25,770 nucleotides of DNA from Candidatus Methanomethylicus sp. (GTDB lineage Archaea; Thermoproteota; Methanomethylicia; Methanomethylicales; Methanomethylicaceae). The stretch covers positions 1 through 25,770 of the forward strand of contig JAJRAB010000089.1 in the NCBI GenBank assembly GCA_028683025.1. The letters run 5' to 3'. Position 1 is the stretch's first letter; the number at the start of each line of letters is the position of its first letter. Made by a program: the position numbers and the translations under genes. The notes under the pieces were generated by a model. That model was given only the letters and a program-made list of their open reading frames with translations, ran no database searches and was not told the origin of the DNA. Shown here one piece after another: positions 7,423 through 14,304 of this stretch.

Positions 7423-8383
7423 GGAATCCATCCGCAAGACAGCCGAGGCTGTTGACCTGCTGATAGAAGCCTCCTTAATGGGGAACGGAAGCCCCTTGTA
7501 TAAATCGGCCTACCACCTGCCAAGCCAGGGTGGGAAGCGGATGCGCCCATTTCTAGTAGTAAAGTCCTGCGAGCTTTCGGGCGGAGATGTTAGAAAAGCC
7601 CTTCCGGCCGCAGCGTCCGTAGAGCTCCTGCATAACTTTACTTTAGTGCACGATGACATTATGGACAATGATCTGCTCCGAAGGGGGTCCCCGACAGTTC
7701 ATACTGTTTGGGGTATCCCGATGGCTATACTAAGTGGAGATCTCCTTTTTGCCAAAGCCTTTGAGGTACTGCTGGCGGGAACAGTCAGCAGCGATGCCCT
7801 CAGAAGATCGGGCCAGGTGCTTGCGGAAGCTACTGTGCGCCTATCAGAAGGCCAATCGTTGGACATGTCTTTTGAGGATCAATTGGAAGTCTCCGAAGCT
7901 GAATATCTGGAAATGATCTCAGGAAAGACTGCGGCGTTGTTCGAAGCTTGTGCCAAAATAGGCTGTATAATTGCTGGTGGCAATGAAGATGCGATAAAGT
8001 CCCTCGGTCGCTATGGATGGAATATGGGCATGGCATTCCAGATATTTGATGATTATTTGGGGCTCACATCCAAAGAGGAGGTGCTCGGCAAATCAGTCGG
8101 CAACGATATCCGGGAAGGTAAAAAAACCCTAATCGTAATTAAAACCCTTGAAACGTCTGTGAAAGAACCGCTCATACGACTTCTTGGTCAGAAGAATGCT
8201 TCGGATGCTGATCTTACTTCATTAATTTCTGAGATCAAATCACATGGTATTTTGGATTACGTTCGAGGGAAAGCTGTATTTTATGTTGAATCAGCCAACT
8301 CTTCGATCTCCGGTTTCCCCGACTCGCCAGCCAAGGATGAATTAATTGAGCTTGCTGAATATACTATCATGCGGCGGAAGTAA
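7415..8383 (+). CDS. idsA: Geranylgeranyl diphosphate synthase (short-chain trans-prenyltransferase)
   Basis: Condenses DMAPP with IPP units to the C20 precursor of archaeal membrane lipids. Visible: G-G-K-R-M-R-P near residue 39; the first Asp-rich motif D-D-I-M-D (80-84) in V-H-D-D-I-M-D-N-D; downstream G-K-T-A-A-L-F; and the second Asp-rich region F-Q-I-F-D-D-Y-L-G. Phe75, fifth before the first Asp-rich motif, matches the aromatic residue that limits the product to C20 in archaeal GGPP synthases, so C20 is inferred. Start: GTG 7415 has GGCGGTGG 6 bases upstream and overlaps fni by 8 bases. An upstream in-frame TTG at 7361 would add 18 residues unlike the family. Last gene of the isoprenoid cluster. 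Confidence 0.95.
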   Translation: MLEESIRKTAEAVDLLIEASLMGNGSPLYKSAYHLPSQGGKRMRPFLVVKSCELSGGDVRKALPAAASVELLHNFTLVHDDIMDNDLLRRGSPTVHTVWGIPMAILSGDLLFAKAFEVLLAGTVSSDALRRSGQVLAEATVRLSEGQSLDMSFEDQLEVSEAEYLEMISGKTAALFEACAKIGCIIAGGNEDAIKSLGRYGWNMGMAFQIFDDYLGLTSKEEVLGKSVGNDIREGKKTLIVIKTLETSVKEPLIRLLGQKNASDADLTSLISEIKSHGILDYVRGKAVFYVESANSSISGFPDSPAKDELIELAEYTIMRRK

Positions 8384-8390
8384 TCTATTC

Positions 8391-8400
8391 TCCTTTTTTT
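8391..8400 (+). terminator. T-tract after GGPP synthase
   Basis: CCTTTTTTTT lies within 17 bases of the idsA stop, with no obvious stem before it. A pyrimidine/T-run of this kind is the usual archaeal termination signal. It would end the uS2-MEMO-isoprenoid transcript before the long AT-rich gap. Confidence 0.5.
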
Positions 8401-8948
8401 TGGTAACTATAGGTAGAGTTTAGCTTTCACCATCAATTTAAGTGTAAAGTATCCATAAAAAAATTCTGCCGATTTGACATTTATAACATAATCACAAATA
8501 AGCTTCCATAAATCATCATGGAAAAAATGATGGTGTTTTTTGCCATAGCTGTGTTATAAACTAGCGTTTTATGGTAAATTTAGATTATATACCATATTGT
8601 ATTGGTTAATGATGGAAGTTTTGGCATTATCAAGAATACCCTTTGCATGACCAAATCTCCTAGCTTCTTTTTAAAAAAGTGACTTGAACATTATTTTTGC
8701 AGATTTTGATGATAATTCTGATTTTCTCTGCGTTTTTTACCCTTTAGGCACTGACCGATCACCATCATTTTTACCCTAAAAATTCAGGACCATTGGCTAA
8801 AAATGACCATAAATTGGCTGATTAATAATAGATTTTTGGCATTTTTAATGCTCCGAAACCCTAATTTAATCGGATTAATATTGGTCTTTAGCATATTCAG
8901 CGAAAGAACATATGCCGAAAGTTCATTCAAATAACCGAGGAGATCATA
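8401..8948 (+). other. AT-rich intergenic stretch with no convincing gene
   Basis: About 550 bases, much richer in A/T than the flanks. I see no protein frame with family features and no tRNA. What it holds: a CATCAT/ATGATG inverted repeat (8514-8519 and 8527-8532) followed by TTTTTT at 8535-8540; a TATA-like TTATAAAC at about 8554-8561; two copies of TTTTTACCCT (8734-8743 and 8768-8777); and a 13-base near-palindrome TTAATC-G-GATTAA (8866-8878) ahead of gltX. A short non-coding RNA between the TATA-like box and the later T-runs is possible but unproven. Confidence 0.5.
8866..8880 (+). promoter_or_regulatory. Near-palindrome with TATA-like element upstream of gltX
   Basis: TTAATC-G-GATTAA forms perfect 6-base arms around one base, and the right arm runs into TTAATATT, a plausible TATA element about 70 bases before the gltX start. 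It could be a regulator site overlapping the core promoter. Evidence is sequence symmetry and position only. Confidence 0.3.
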
Positions 8949-10661
8949 TTGGGCGAAAATGACCATTTACGCAATTTGCTAAGGAACTACGCCCTAGTAA
9001 ATGCATTAAAATATGGCGGTAAAGCTAACCCTAAAGCCGTGGCCGGGATGGCTCTTTCTGAGGACGCATCCCTAAAATCAATGGCTTCTGAAATATTCAG
9101 GATTGCAGATGAAGTTGTCCGCGATGTCAACGTAATGTCCCCTGATGACCAGAAAGCTACTGCAAGTTCATTGAACTTAATAGTGATGGAAAAGCCAAAG
9201 GTCATTGAGCATATTTTGCCCAAACTCCCAAACGCAGATAAATATTCCCGGATCAAAGTCCGTTTTGCCCCAAATCCAGATTCGGTTATACACCTTGGAA
9301 ACACTCGTGCAGCAATATTGAGCGATGAATATGCCAAGATGTACAAGGGTCTCTTTGTCCTTAGGTTCGAGGACACTTCCCCTTCGGTCAAGCCCCCCGA
9401 ACCGGAGGCCTACGAAGTCATAAAGACTGATTTGAAATGGCTTGGGATCAACTGGGACGAGGAGTATACCCAGTCAGACAGACTCCCCATTTATTATGAA
9501 CATGCAGAGCGGCTGATCGCTTTGGGCGGAGCCTACATCTGCAACTGTCCGAGCGACGCATTCCGAAACCTGATTGCTGTTAAGAAACCCTGCCCCTGCC
9601 GAGAGCTTCCAGTGGAAGAGCACTTCAAACGCTGGAAGGCAATGCTCAGCGGAAAGATCAAACGCGGCGAAGCTGTTATGAGGATAAAAACTGACATAGG
9701 ACACCCCAATCCTGCCATCAGAGACTGGCCCGCAATGCGCATAGATACAAAACCTCACCCAAGGTTAGGAACTAAATTCCGTGTTTGGCCCCTGTATAAT
9801 TTTGCGGCTGGCATCGACGATCACCTCATGGGCATAACCCACATTCTGCGGGGCAAAGAGCATGAGGTCAACATGATCCGGCAAAAGTACATGTATAGAT
9901 ATTTTGGATGGACATATCCGGAGGCTATCCATTACGGGCGCCTTAAGATAGAGGGCACAGTACTAAGCAAATCGAAGATAAGGCAAGGCATAATTGATGG
10001 GGTTTATAAGGACTGGAGCGACCCTCGCCTAGGCACGATCGCAGCTCTTAGGAAGAGAGGGTTCCTTCCTGAAACCATGAGGAAACTTATCTTGGAAGTT
10101 GGAGTGAGACCATCCGAAGCTATGATTAGTTGGGAAAATCTTGAGTCCATAAACCGAAAAATGCTTGATCCCATATCGAAACGCTTCATATTCATCTTGA
10201 ATCCGGTTAGGTTCGAGATCACTGGCATTGAAAAGGATTTTTTGGCTCAGATTCCATTGCACCCCGACCACCCCGAATGGGGTGTAAAGCCATTTACCGT
10301 AGGACCACAGAAGAACTCAATAATGATACCCTCTCGGGATGCGGCTTCATTTAATGAAGGATCCGTATTCCGTATGATGAACCTATTCAATGTAAAGGTT
10401 ACAGGAGTAGGCAAAGGGCGCTTTTTGAGCGAAGACGTAGCGGATGCGAGGAGGAGAGATGCTCATATCATCCAATGGTTACCTGATGAGACCTGTACGG
10501 AACTTTCGATAATAAAGCCCGATGCCAAAATCGAATCAGGCGTTGTTGATCCCGCAGTTCCGAATGAGAACCTACCCGCCACTTTCCAGTTCTACAGATA
10601 TGGCTTTGTGAGGGTGTATTATGAAGATGGCAAAATTCTTGGCTACTTCACCCATGGTTAG
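8949..10661 (+). CDS. gltX: Glutamyl-tRNA synthetase (archaeal type)
   Basis: Class I synthetase charging tRNA-Glu, and in most archaea also tRNA-Gln (the latter then amidated). The 570-residue sequence has the archaeal/eukaryotic N-terminal helix region (R-N-Y-A-L-V-N-A-L-K-Y-G-G-K-A), the HIGH-type motif in R-F-A-P-N-P-D-S-V-I-H-L-G, and R-F-E-D-T-S-P. A Cys-rich C-N-C...C-P-C-R insertion and the KMSKS-type motif E-G-T-V-L-S-K-S-K follow, with an archaeal beta-barrel anticodon domain at the C-terminus. Start is TTG 8949, with GAGGAGAT ending about 4 bases upstream. It stands alone between two gaps and so is probably monocistronic. Confidence 0.96.
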   Translation: MGENDHLRNLLRNYALVNALKYGGKANPKAVAGMALSEDASLKSMASEIFRIADEVVRDVNVMSPDDQKATASSLNLIVMEKPKVIEHILPKLPNADKYSRIKVRFAPNPDSVIHLGNTRAAILSDEYAKMYKGLFVLRFEDTSPSVKPPEPEAYEVIKTDLKWLGINWDEEYTQSDRLPIYYEHAERLIALGGAYICNCPSDAFRNLIAVKKPCPCRELPVEEHFKRWKAMLSGKIKRGEAVMRIKTDIGHPNPAIRDWPAMRIDTKPHPRLGTKFRVWPLYNFAAGIDDHLMGITHILRGKEHEVNMIRQKYMYRYFGWTYPEAIHYGRLKIEGTVLSKSKIRQGIIDGVYKDWSDPRLGTIAALRKRGFLPETMRKLILEVGVRPSEAMISWENLESINRKMLDPISKRFIFILNPVRFEITGIEKDFLAQIPLHPDHPEWGVKPFTVGPQKNSIMIPSRDAASFNEGSVFRMMNLFNVKVTGVGKGRFLSEDVADARRRDAHIIQWLPDETCTELSIIKPDAKIESGVVDPAVPNENLPATFQFYRYGFVRVYYEDGKILGYFTHG

Positions 10662-10689
10662 TCATTGCCACTGACCACAAAGCTCATAA

Positions 10690-10708
10690 CCCCCTTTCCT
10701 TTTCTTTA
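10690..10708 (+). terminator. Pyrimidine-rich tract after gltX
   Basis: A CCCCCTTTCCTTTTCTTT run about 30 bases after the gltX stop is a plausible archaeal terminator. Its end merges with the TTTAAA element proposed for the next operon. Confidence 0.35.
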
Positions 10709-10711
10709 AAC
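10704..10711 (+). promoter_or_regulatory. Candidate TATA box for the L7Ae operon
   Basis: CTTTAAAC lies about 35-42 bases before the preferred L7Ae start at 10746. Initiation about 25 bases downstream would fall near 10733-10735, after the in-frame ATG at 10722, which supports 10746 as the real start. Confidence 0.4.
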
Positions 10712-10745
10712 GAAATAAGCGATGAAGACATCTGAGGTAGAAAAA

Positions 10746-11321
10746 ATGTCTAAGAAACCAATGTTTGTAAGATTTGACGTGACTCCAGAGATCATGGAGC
10801 GCGCATATGAAACTGTAAAACTTGCCAAGGATGACGGTAAGCTTAGAAAAGGCGCAAATGAAGCCACAAAAGCAGTTGAACGCGGAATTGCAAGGCTTCT
10901 TGTCATTGCGCAAGATGTAGATCCACCTGAAATTGTTGCACACCTTCCTCTATTGGCTGAAGAGAAAAAGATAACCTATGTCTATGTAGACTCAAAGACA
11001 AAGCTCGGAGAGGCTGCAGGTATTGACGTCCCATCCGCAGCTATTGCTGTTGTTGAGGCAGGCAAAGGAAAACCATTGATGGAAGAGGTAATTTCCAAAG
11101 TTTCTGCCCTCCGGTTAAAGGGCACACCAGAACCTAAGGCTGAGGCTCCTGCAAAGCAGGTAGAGGCGCCAAAGGAAGCACCAAAGGCGGAAGTGGCGGA
11201 AAAGCCAAAGGAAGAAACGGTTGTTAAGTCCGAAGAGGCACCGAAGAAGGCACCGAAGAAGAAGGCGCCTAAGAAGACCGAGAAGGCAGAGGCACCAAAG
11301 ACAGAAAAAGGGGAAGCATAA
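10746..11321 (+). CDS. rpl7ae: Ribosomal protein L7Ae / K-turn-binding protein with long A-K-E-P tail
   Basis: Binds kink-turn RNAs; part of the 50S subunit and of archaeal box C/D and H/ACA sRNPs and RNase P. Residues 1-126 form the normal L7Ae domain with the K-turn recognition block K-G-A-N-E-A-T-K-A-V-E-R-G-I-A-R (35-50) and I-A-Q-D-V-D-P-P-E-I. Family members are usually about 120-130 residues. This one is 191, with a 65-residue tail of Ala, Lys, Glu and Pro ending in repeated K-K-A-P-K-K-type units, probably disordered and charged. Start: ATG 10746 has GAGGT 7 bases upstream; ATG 10722 would add M-K-T-S-E-V-E-K. First gene of the L7Ae-eS28-eL24-ndk group. Confidence 0.95.
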   Translation: MSKKPMFVRFDVTPEIMERAYETVKLAKDDGKLRKGANEATKAVERGIARLLVIAQDVDPPEIVAHLPLLAEEKKITYVYVDSKTKLGEAAGIDVPSAAIAVVEAGKGKPLMEEVISKVSALRLKGTPEPKAEAPAKQVEAPKEAPKAEVAEKPKEETVVKSEEAPKKAPKKKAPKKTEKAEAPKTEKGEA

Positions 11322-11349
11322 TCCCCATCCTTTTATGGAGGCCAGCTGA

Positions 11350-11568
11350 ATGAGCCACGAAGCAAGCGAAGCGTCACCATCGGAAGTGATCCAGATAGTA
11401 GGTCGCACAGGTGTTACTGGTGAAGTCATCCAGGTGAGGGTTCGCGTGAACGAAGGCAAGGACAAGGGCCGTATCCTTACAAGGAATGTCAAGGGGCCTA
11501 TCCGAGTCGGGGACATACTTATGCTTAGGGAGACTGAGCGCGAAGCCAAGAAGCTAATGCCGAGGTAA
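11350..11568 (+). CDS. rps28e: Small ribosomal subunit protein eS28
   Basis: Small 30S OB-fold protein. The 72-residue product shows the family signature: V-I-Q-I-V-G-R-T-G-V-T-G-E-V-I-Q-V-R-V-R, then G-R-I-L-T-R-N-V-K-G-P-I-R and the C-terminal L-R-E-T-E-R-E-A-K. A TGGAGG precedes the ATG by about 9 bases. It follows L7Ae in the usual archaeal order. Confidence 0.96.
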   Translation: MSHEASEASPSEVIQIVGRTGVTGEVIQVRVRVNEGKDKGRILTRNVKGPIRVGDILMLRETEREAKKLMPR

Positions 11569-11602
11569 TGAGCTTAAAATTTTTAGATTGGGGCGTTGAA
11601 AA

Positions 11603-11788
11603 ATGGTCAGAATATACAAATGTTCATTCTGCAGCAAAGACATGCCCGTAGGCACGGGATTGATGTATGTGAAGAATGACGGCACAGTTCTGAGATTCTG
11701 CTCAAGCAAGTGCAGAAAGAATATGCTCGAACTAAATCGCATACCCCGCCATTTCAAGTGGTCCAAGCCTAAGGTGGCCACTAAATGA
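11603..11788 (+). CDS. rpl24e: Large ribosomal subunit protein eL24
   Basis: Zinc-ribbon 50S protein shared with eukaryotes. The 61-residue product has C-S-F-C (C-x2-C) near the start and F-C-S-S-K-C (C-x3-C) near residue 32, the full zinc site, with the P-V-G-T-G-x-M-Y-V family core and the basic F-K-W-S-K end. Its stop overlaps the ndk start as ATGA (11785-11788). Confidence 0.96.
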   Translation: MVRIYKCSFCSKDMPVGTGLMYVKNDGTVLRFCSSKCRKNMLELNRIPRHFKWSKPKVATK

Positions 11789-12234
11789 TAGAACGGACTT
11801 TTGTCATGATTAAGCCCGATTCTATCGTAAGAGGATTGATAGGCGAGGTTTTGGGAAGGCTCGAGAAAAAAGGCCTAAAAATTGTTGGCATGAGGATGAT
11901 CCACATGTCCGAAGCTCAGGCCAATAACCTGTATGCCGTTCATTTGGAAAAGCCTTTCTTTAAAGATCTGGTCGGTTTTATAAGGTCAGCTCCGGTTGTT
12001 GTATTGGCAGTGGAAGGCGAGAGCGTAGTTACTGTTGTAAGGCGAGTAATCGGGGCGACTGATGCAAAGGAGGCACTCCCGGGGACAGTTCGAGGGGACC
12101 TTTCCTGCTCAAAGAGCATGAATGTTATTCATGCGTCCGATTCGCTAGAGAATGCTCAAAAAGAGCTTTCCATTTTCTTTACCGACTCGGATCTGATGAA
12201 ATACAGCCGGCTTGATGCCAACTGGGTCTGTTAA
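11785..12234 (+). CDS. ndk: Nucleoside diphosphate kinase
   Basis: Transfers gamma-phosphate between nucleoside di- and triphosphates through a phospho-His. Visible: F-V-M-I-K-P-D with Lys10, R-G-L-I-G-E-V-L-G-R-L-E-K-K-G, and the active-site His116 in N-V-I-H-A-S-D-S. Length 149 is normal. Co-translated with eL24; placement just ahead of infB is common in archaea and fits supply of GTP for translation, which is an inference. A terminator-like hairpin follows immediately. Confidence 0.96.
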   Translation: MIERTFVMIKPDSIVRGLIGEVLGRLEKKGLKIVGMRMIHMSEAQANNLYAVHLEKPFFKDLVGFIRSAPVVVLAVEGESVVTVVRRVIGATDAKEALPGTVRGDLSCSKSMNVIHASDSLENAQKELSIFFTDSDLMKYSRLDANWVC

Positions 12235-12262
12235 AAAGACCTGTCTTTTCTTTTTTTCTTTA
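12234..12262 (+). terminator. Hairpin plus T-tract after ndk
   Basis: AAAAGAC (12234-12240) and GTCTTTT (12243-12249) are perfect complements starting at the ndk stop codon, closing on a very small loop. They are followed by CTTTTTTTCTTT. This looks like an intrinsic terminator closing the L7Ae-eS28-eL24-ndk transcript before infB. Confidence 0.55.
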
Positions 12263-12317
12263 GCAAACATCTTTTCTTAGTATTTCAGTTCATAATGCAA
12301 ATGTTCGACTCATCTTA

Positions 12318-12338
12318 TGTTGATCAACAAATAAAAGC
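12318..12338 (+). promoter_or_regulatory. infB promoter: palindrome abutting a TATA-like box
   Basis: A perfect 12-base palindrome TGTTGATCAACA (12318-12329) directly adjoins AATAAAAG, a plausible TATA element about 35-40 bases ahead of the infB ATG. The palindrome occupies the BRE region, so a protein bound there would compete with TFB. No matching palindrome was noticed elsewhere in the window. Confidence 0.4.
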
Positions 12339-12370
12339 AAGTGTACATTTAACTGACATCGTGATTTCAA

Positions 12371-14170
12371 ATGCCGGTTAGACAGCCTATCGTGACCGTT
12401 TTGGGGCATGTCGATGTTGGCAAGACGCTGCTCTTGGACAAGATAAGAGGCAGCGCAGTCATGTCGCGCGAGGTTGGGGCCATGTCTGCAGCCCAATGGG
12501 TGCAGTGGTAAACCCAACACATCGGCGCAAGCTTCTTGCCAATTGACGTAGTGGAAAAGTACTGTGCCACGATAATCAAGGGCTTCCAGACAAAAATTAC
12601 CATACCTGGAATATTGATTATCGATACGCCAGGTCACGAAGTGTTTTCCAATCTGCGGGTAAGGGGAGGATCGGTTTCGGACATATCGATCCTAGTAATC
12701 GACATGATGGAAAGCGTAGAAAAGCAAACCGAAGAATGCATAGACATCCTGCGGAGTCGGAAAACCCCTTTTGTTGTGGCGGCTAACAAAGTCGATAAAA
12801 TTCCGGGTTGGCAATCTCACCCAGATAAAACTATTGCAGATTCCTATAAACTCCAATCTCCAACTGTGCAGGAAAGGTTTGACCAGAGACTTTACACAAT
12901 CGTCAGGGATTTGTCTAAATTTGGCTTCTCGTCAGATCGATATGACCGCATCCGCGATTTCACAAAATCGGCGGCAATTGTTCCAACAAGCGCCGTCACG
13001 GGCGAAGGCATTCCTGAACTTCTTGCCCTTATCTGCGGCCTTGTCCAACAGTATATTGTGAAGCGCTTGGGAGTTACTGACGGTCCAGGAAAAGGTGTGG
13101 TCCTTGAAACCAAGGAAGAGCCTGGACTTGGGAATACGATAGATGTAATCCTATATGATGGTATTTTCTGCAAAGGCGATCAGATAGTTGTGGGAAGTTT
13201 TGATGGCCCCCAGGTAACCAAGATACGCGCCCTGCTATTGCCCAAGCCAATGGAAGACACCATGGATCCTGAGGACAAATTCCAGTATGTTGATACGGTT
13301 GTGGCTGCGGCTGGTGTGAAGATCGTTGCAACTGGTTTAGAGAAGGCTGTCGCAGGCGCTCCAATATTGGTAGCCAATACTCCTGCTGCGGAAAAGGAAG
13401 CATGTAGGAAGATAAAAGAGGAATTGTCAGAACTCAGGTTTGCCTCCGATACCGAGGGCGTTGTTGTAAAGGCCGACACGCTGGGGTCCTTGGAAGCACT
13501 TGTAAAATTCCTCAAAGATCAGGGAATACCGGTTCGCATATCAGACATTGGTCCGGTGAGCAGACGGGATCTTATTGAAGCAAGTATTGTGAAGCGAAGT
13601 AAGCCCGAGTATGCCGCAATTGTGGGATTCAACATTAAAACTACCCCAGAAGCGGAGGTAGAGGCAAAGGACAGGAATATCCCTATCTTCACAAGCAATG
13701 TGATTTATCATATAGTCGACGAATTCAAAGCTTGGTCTTCAAAACTCCTTGAAGATATGCGCACAAAGGAGTTTTCCCAGTTGACGCTCCCGGGGGAGAT
13801 ACGCATTCTGCCTGGATGCATCTTTAGGAAGAATTCTCCTCCAATAGCTGGCATCGAAGTCCTGGCTGGAACCATAAAGCCTGGCTACAATCTTACCAAG
13901 AAGGATCTTACGCCTATTGGGAGCATTAAAGAAATTCAGGATAGCGGAAAGAACCTCCAAGAAGCAAAAAGGGGTGATAAGGTGGCGGTATCCTTGAAAT
14001 CAGACATAACATTGGGAAGGCAAGTTCAGGAGAATGAATCCCTGTTTGTGGCACTGCCAGATAACGATCTATTTCTGCTTAAGGAAAAATACAAAGGTCA
14101 GCTTGACGAGCAGTCATTGGAAGTAATTGAAAAGATTATGAAGATAAAATGGAAGAGCGTGGGTCTCTGA
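12371..14170 (+). CDS. infB: Translation initiation factor aIF5B, interrupted by a 27-nt intron (join 12371-12484, 12512-14170)
   Basis: GTPase homologous to eIF5B/IF2 that promotes subunit joining and Met-tRNAi placement. Exon 1 encodes 38 residues: M-P-V-R-Q-P-I-V-T-V-L-G-H-V-D-V-G-K-T with the P-loop at 12-19, ending ...R-E-V-G-A-M. Exon 2 resumes T-Q-H-I-G-A, so the joined protein (590 residues, normal for aIF5B) has intact switch I (Thr39), G3 D-T-P-G-H-E (76-81) and G4 N-K-V-D (130-133), plus the beta-barrel and C-terminal domains. Read without splicing, the frame ends at TAA 12509-12511 after 46 codons. The next in-frame start (TTG 12536) would lack the P-loop and switch I and could not be a working GTPase. 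The start ATG 12371 has GTGAT 5 bases upstream. The P-loop has Val where most archaeal homologues have His (V-D-H-G-K-T); eIF5B also varies there. Confidence 0.93.
12473..12518 (+). other. Bulge-helix-bulge splice structure in infB pre-mRNA
   Basis: Outer helix: GTTGGG 12473-12478 with CCCAAC 12513-12518. Central 4-bp helix: GCCA 12479-12482 with TGGT 12506-12509 (one G-U pair). 5' bulge TGT 12483-12485; 3' bulge AAA 12510-12512. Inner helix: CTGCA 12486-12490 with TGCAG 12501-12505, continued after one bulged G by CCC 12492-12494 with GGG 12498-12500 around an AAT loop. The 3-4-3 geometry is the canonical substrate of archaeal tRNA-splicing endonuclease, which cuts after the second base of each bulge: here 12484/12485 and 12511/12512. 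Confidence 0.9.
12485..12511 (+). other. Putative 27-nt pre-mRNA intron within infB
   Basis: Predicted excised segment, phase 0 (between codons Met38 and Thr39). It is a multiple of three, but its last three bases are an in-frame TAA, so unspliced message gives only a 46-residue peptide. Removal restores the conserved G-[GA]-[IM]-T-Q-H-I-G-A switch I sequence exactly. It is far too short for an intein or a group I/II intron, and its size suits archaeal tRNA-type introns. Confidence 0.9.
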
Positions 14171-14242
14171 TAAGCATACTATGCCGAGTCGACTCTGCAT
14201 TATGCTCTGATGTGCCTGCAAAACGATTTACTTCCCGAAAGG

Positions 14243-14251
14243 GATATAAAC
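14243..14251 (+). promoter_or_regulatory. TATA box for the eS6 operon
   Basis: GATATAAAC preceded by CCCGAAAGG (BRE-like) lies about 55-60 bases before the eS6 start, a textbook archaeal core promoter arrangement. The rest of the 14171-14304 gap holds only a 10-base palindrome GAGTCGACTC (14186-14195) of unknown role. Confidence 0.5.
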
Positions 14252-14304
14252 ACTCTTATGCTTCGAACTTCTACCAACAATAGCAATTTCTACGGTGATT
14301 AAGA

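Noticed and set aside
8784..8966. Minus-strand 60-codon frame in the AT-rich gap
   Set aside because: Low-complexity Asn/Leu/Ile composition, no family features, overlaps the gltX start, no ribosome-binding motif seen.
8798..8967. AAAATGACCAT occurring twice (about 8800-8810 and 8956-8966)
   Set aside because: An 11-base repeat in an AT-rich region is within chance, and the second copy is coding sequence of gltX.
10722..10745. N-terminal extension of L7Ae from ATG 10722
   Set aside because: GAGGT sits 7 bases before ATG 10746 and the predicted transcription start from the TTTAAA box falls after 10722.
12371..12511. infB as a pseudogene, or the TAA as a sequencing error, recoding site or intein remnant
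   Set aside because: The rest of the 590-residue frame is intact and conserved. The interruption is a clean 27-nt insertion rather than a substitution, it is flanked by an exact BHB fold, an intein would be over 100 residues, and TAA is not the pyrrolysine codon. Assembly error cannot be fully excluded from sequence alone.
12536..14170. infB as a short gene starting at TTG 12536
   Set aside because: It would lack the P-loop and switch I encoded just upstream in the same frame; the upstream 38 codons match aIF5B and join perfectly after removal of 27 nt.
14186..14195. GAGTCGACTC palindrome after infB as a terminator
   Set aside because: Too short to leave a workable loop and has no T-run after it.
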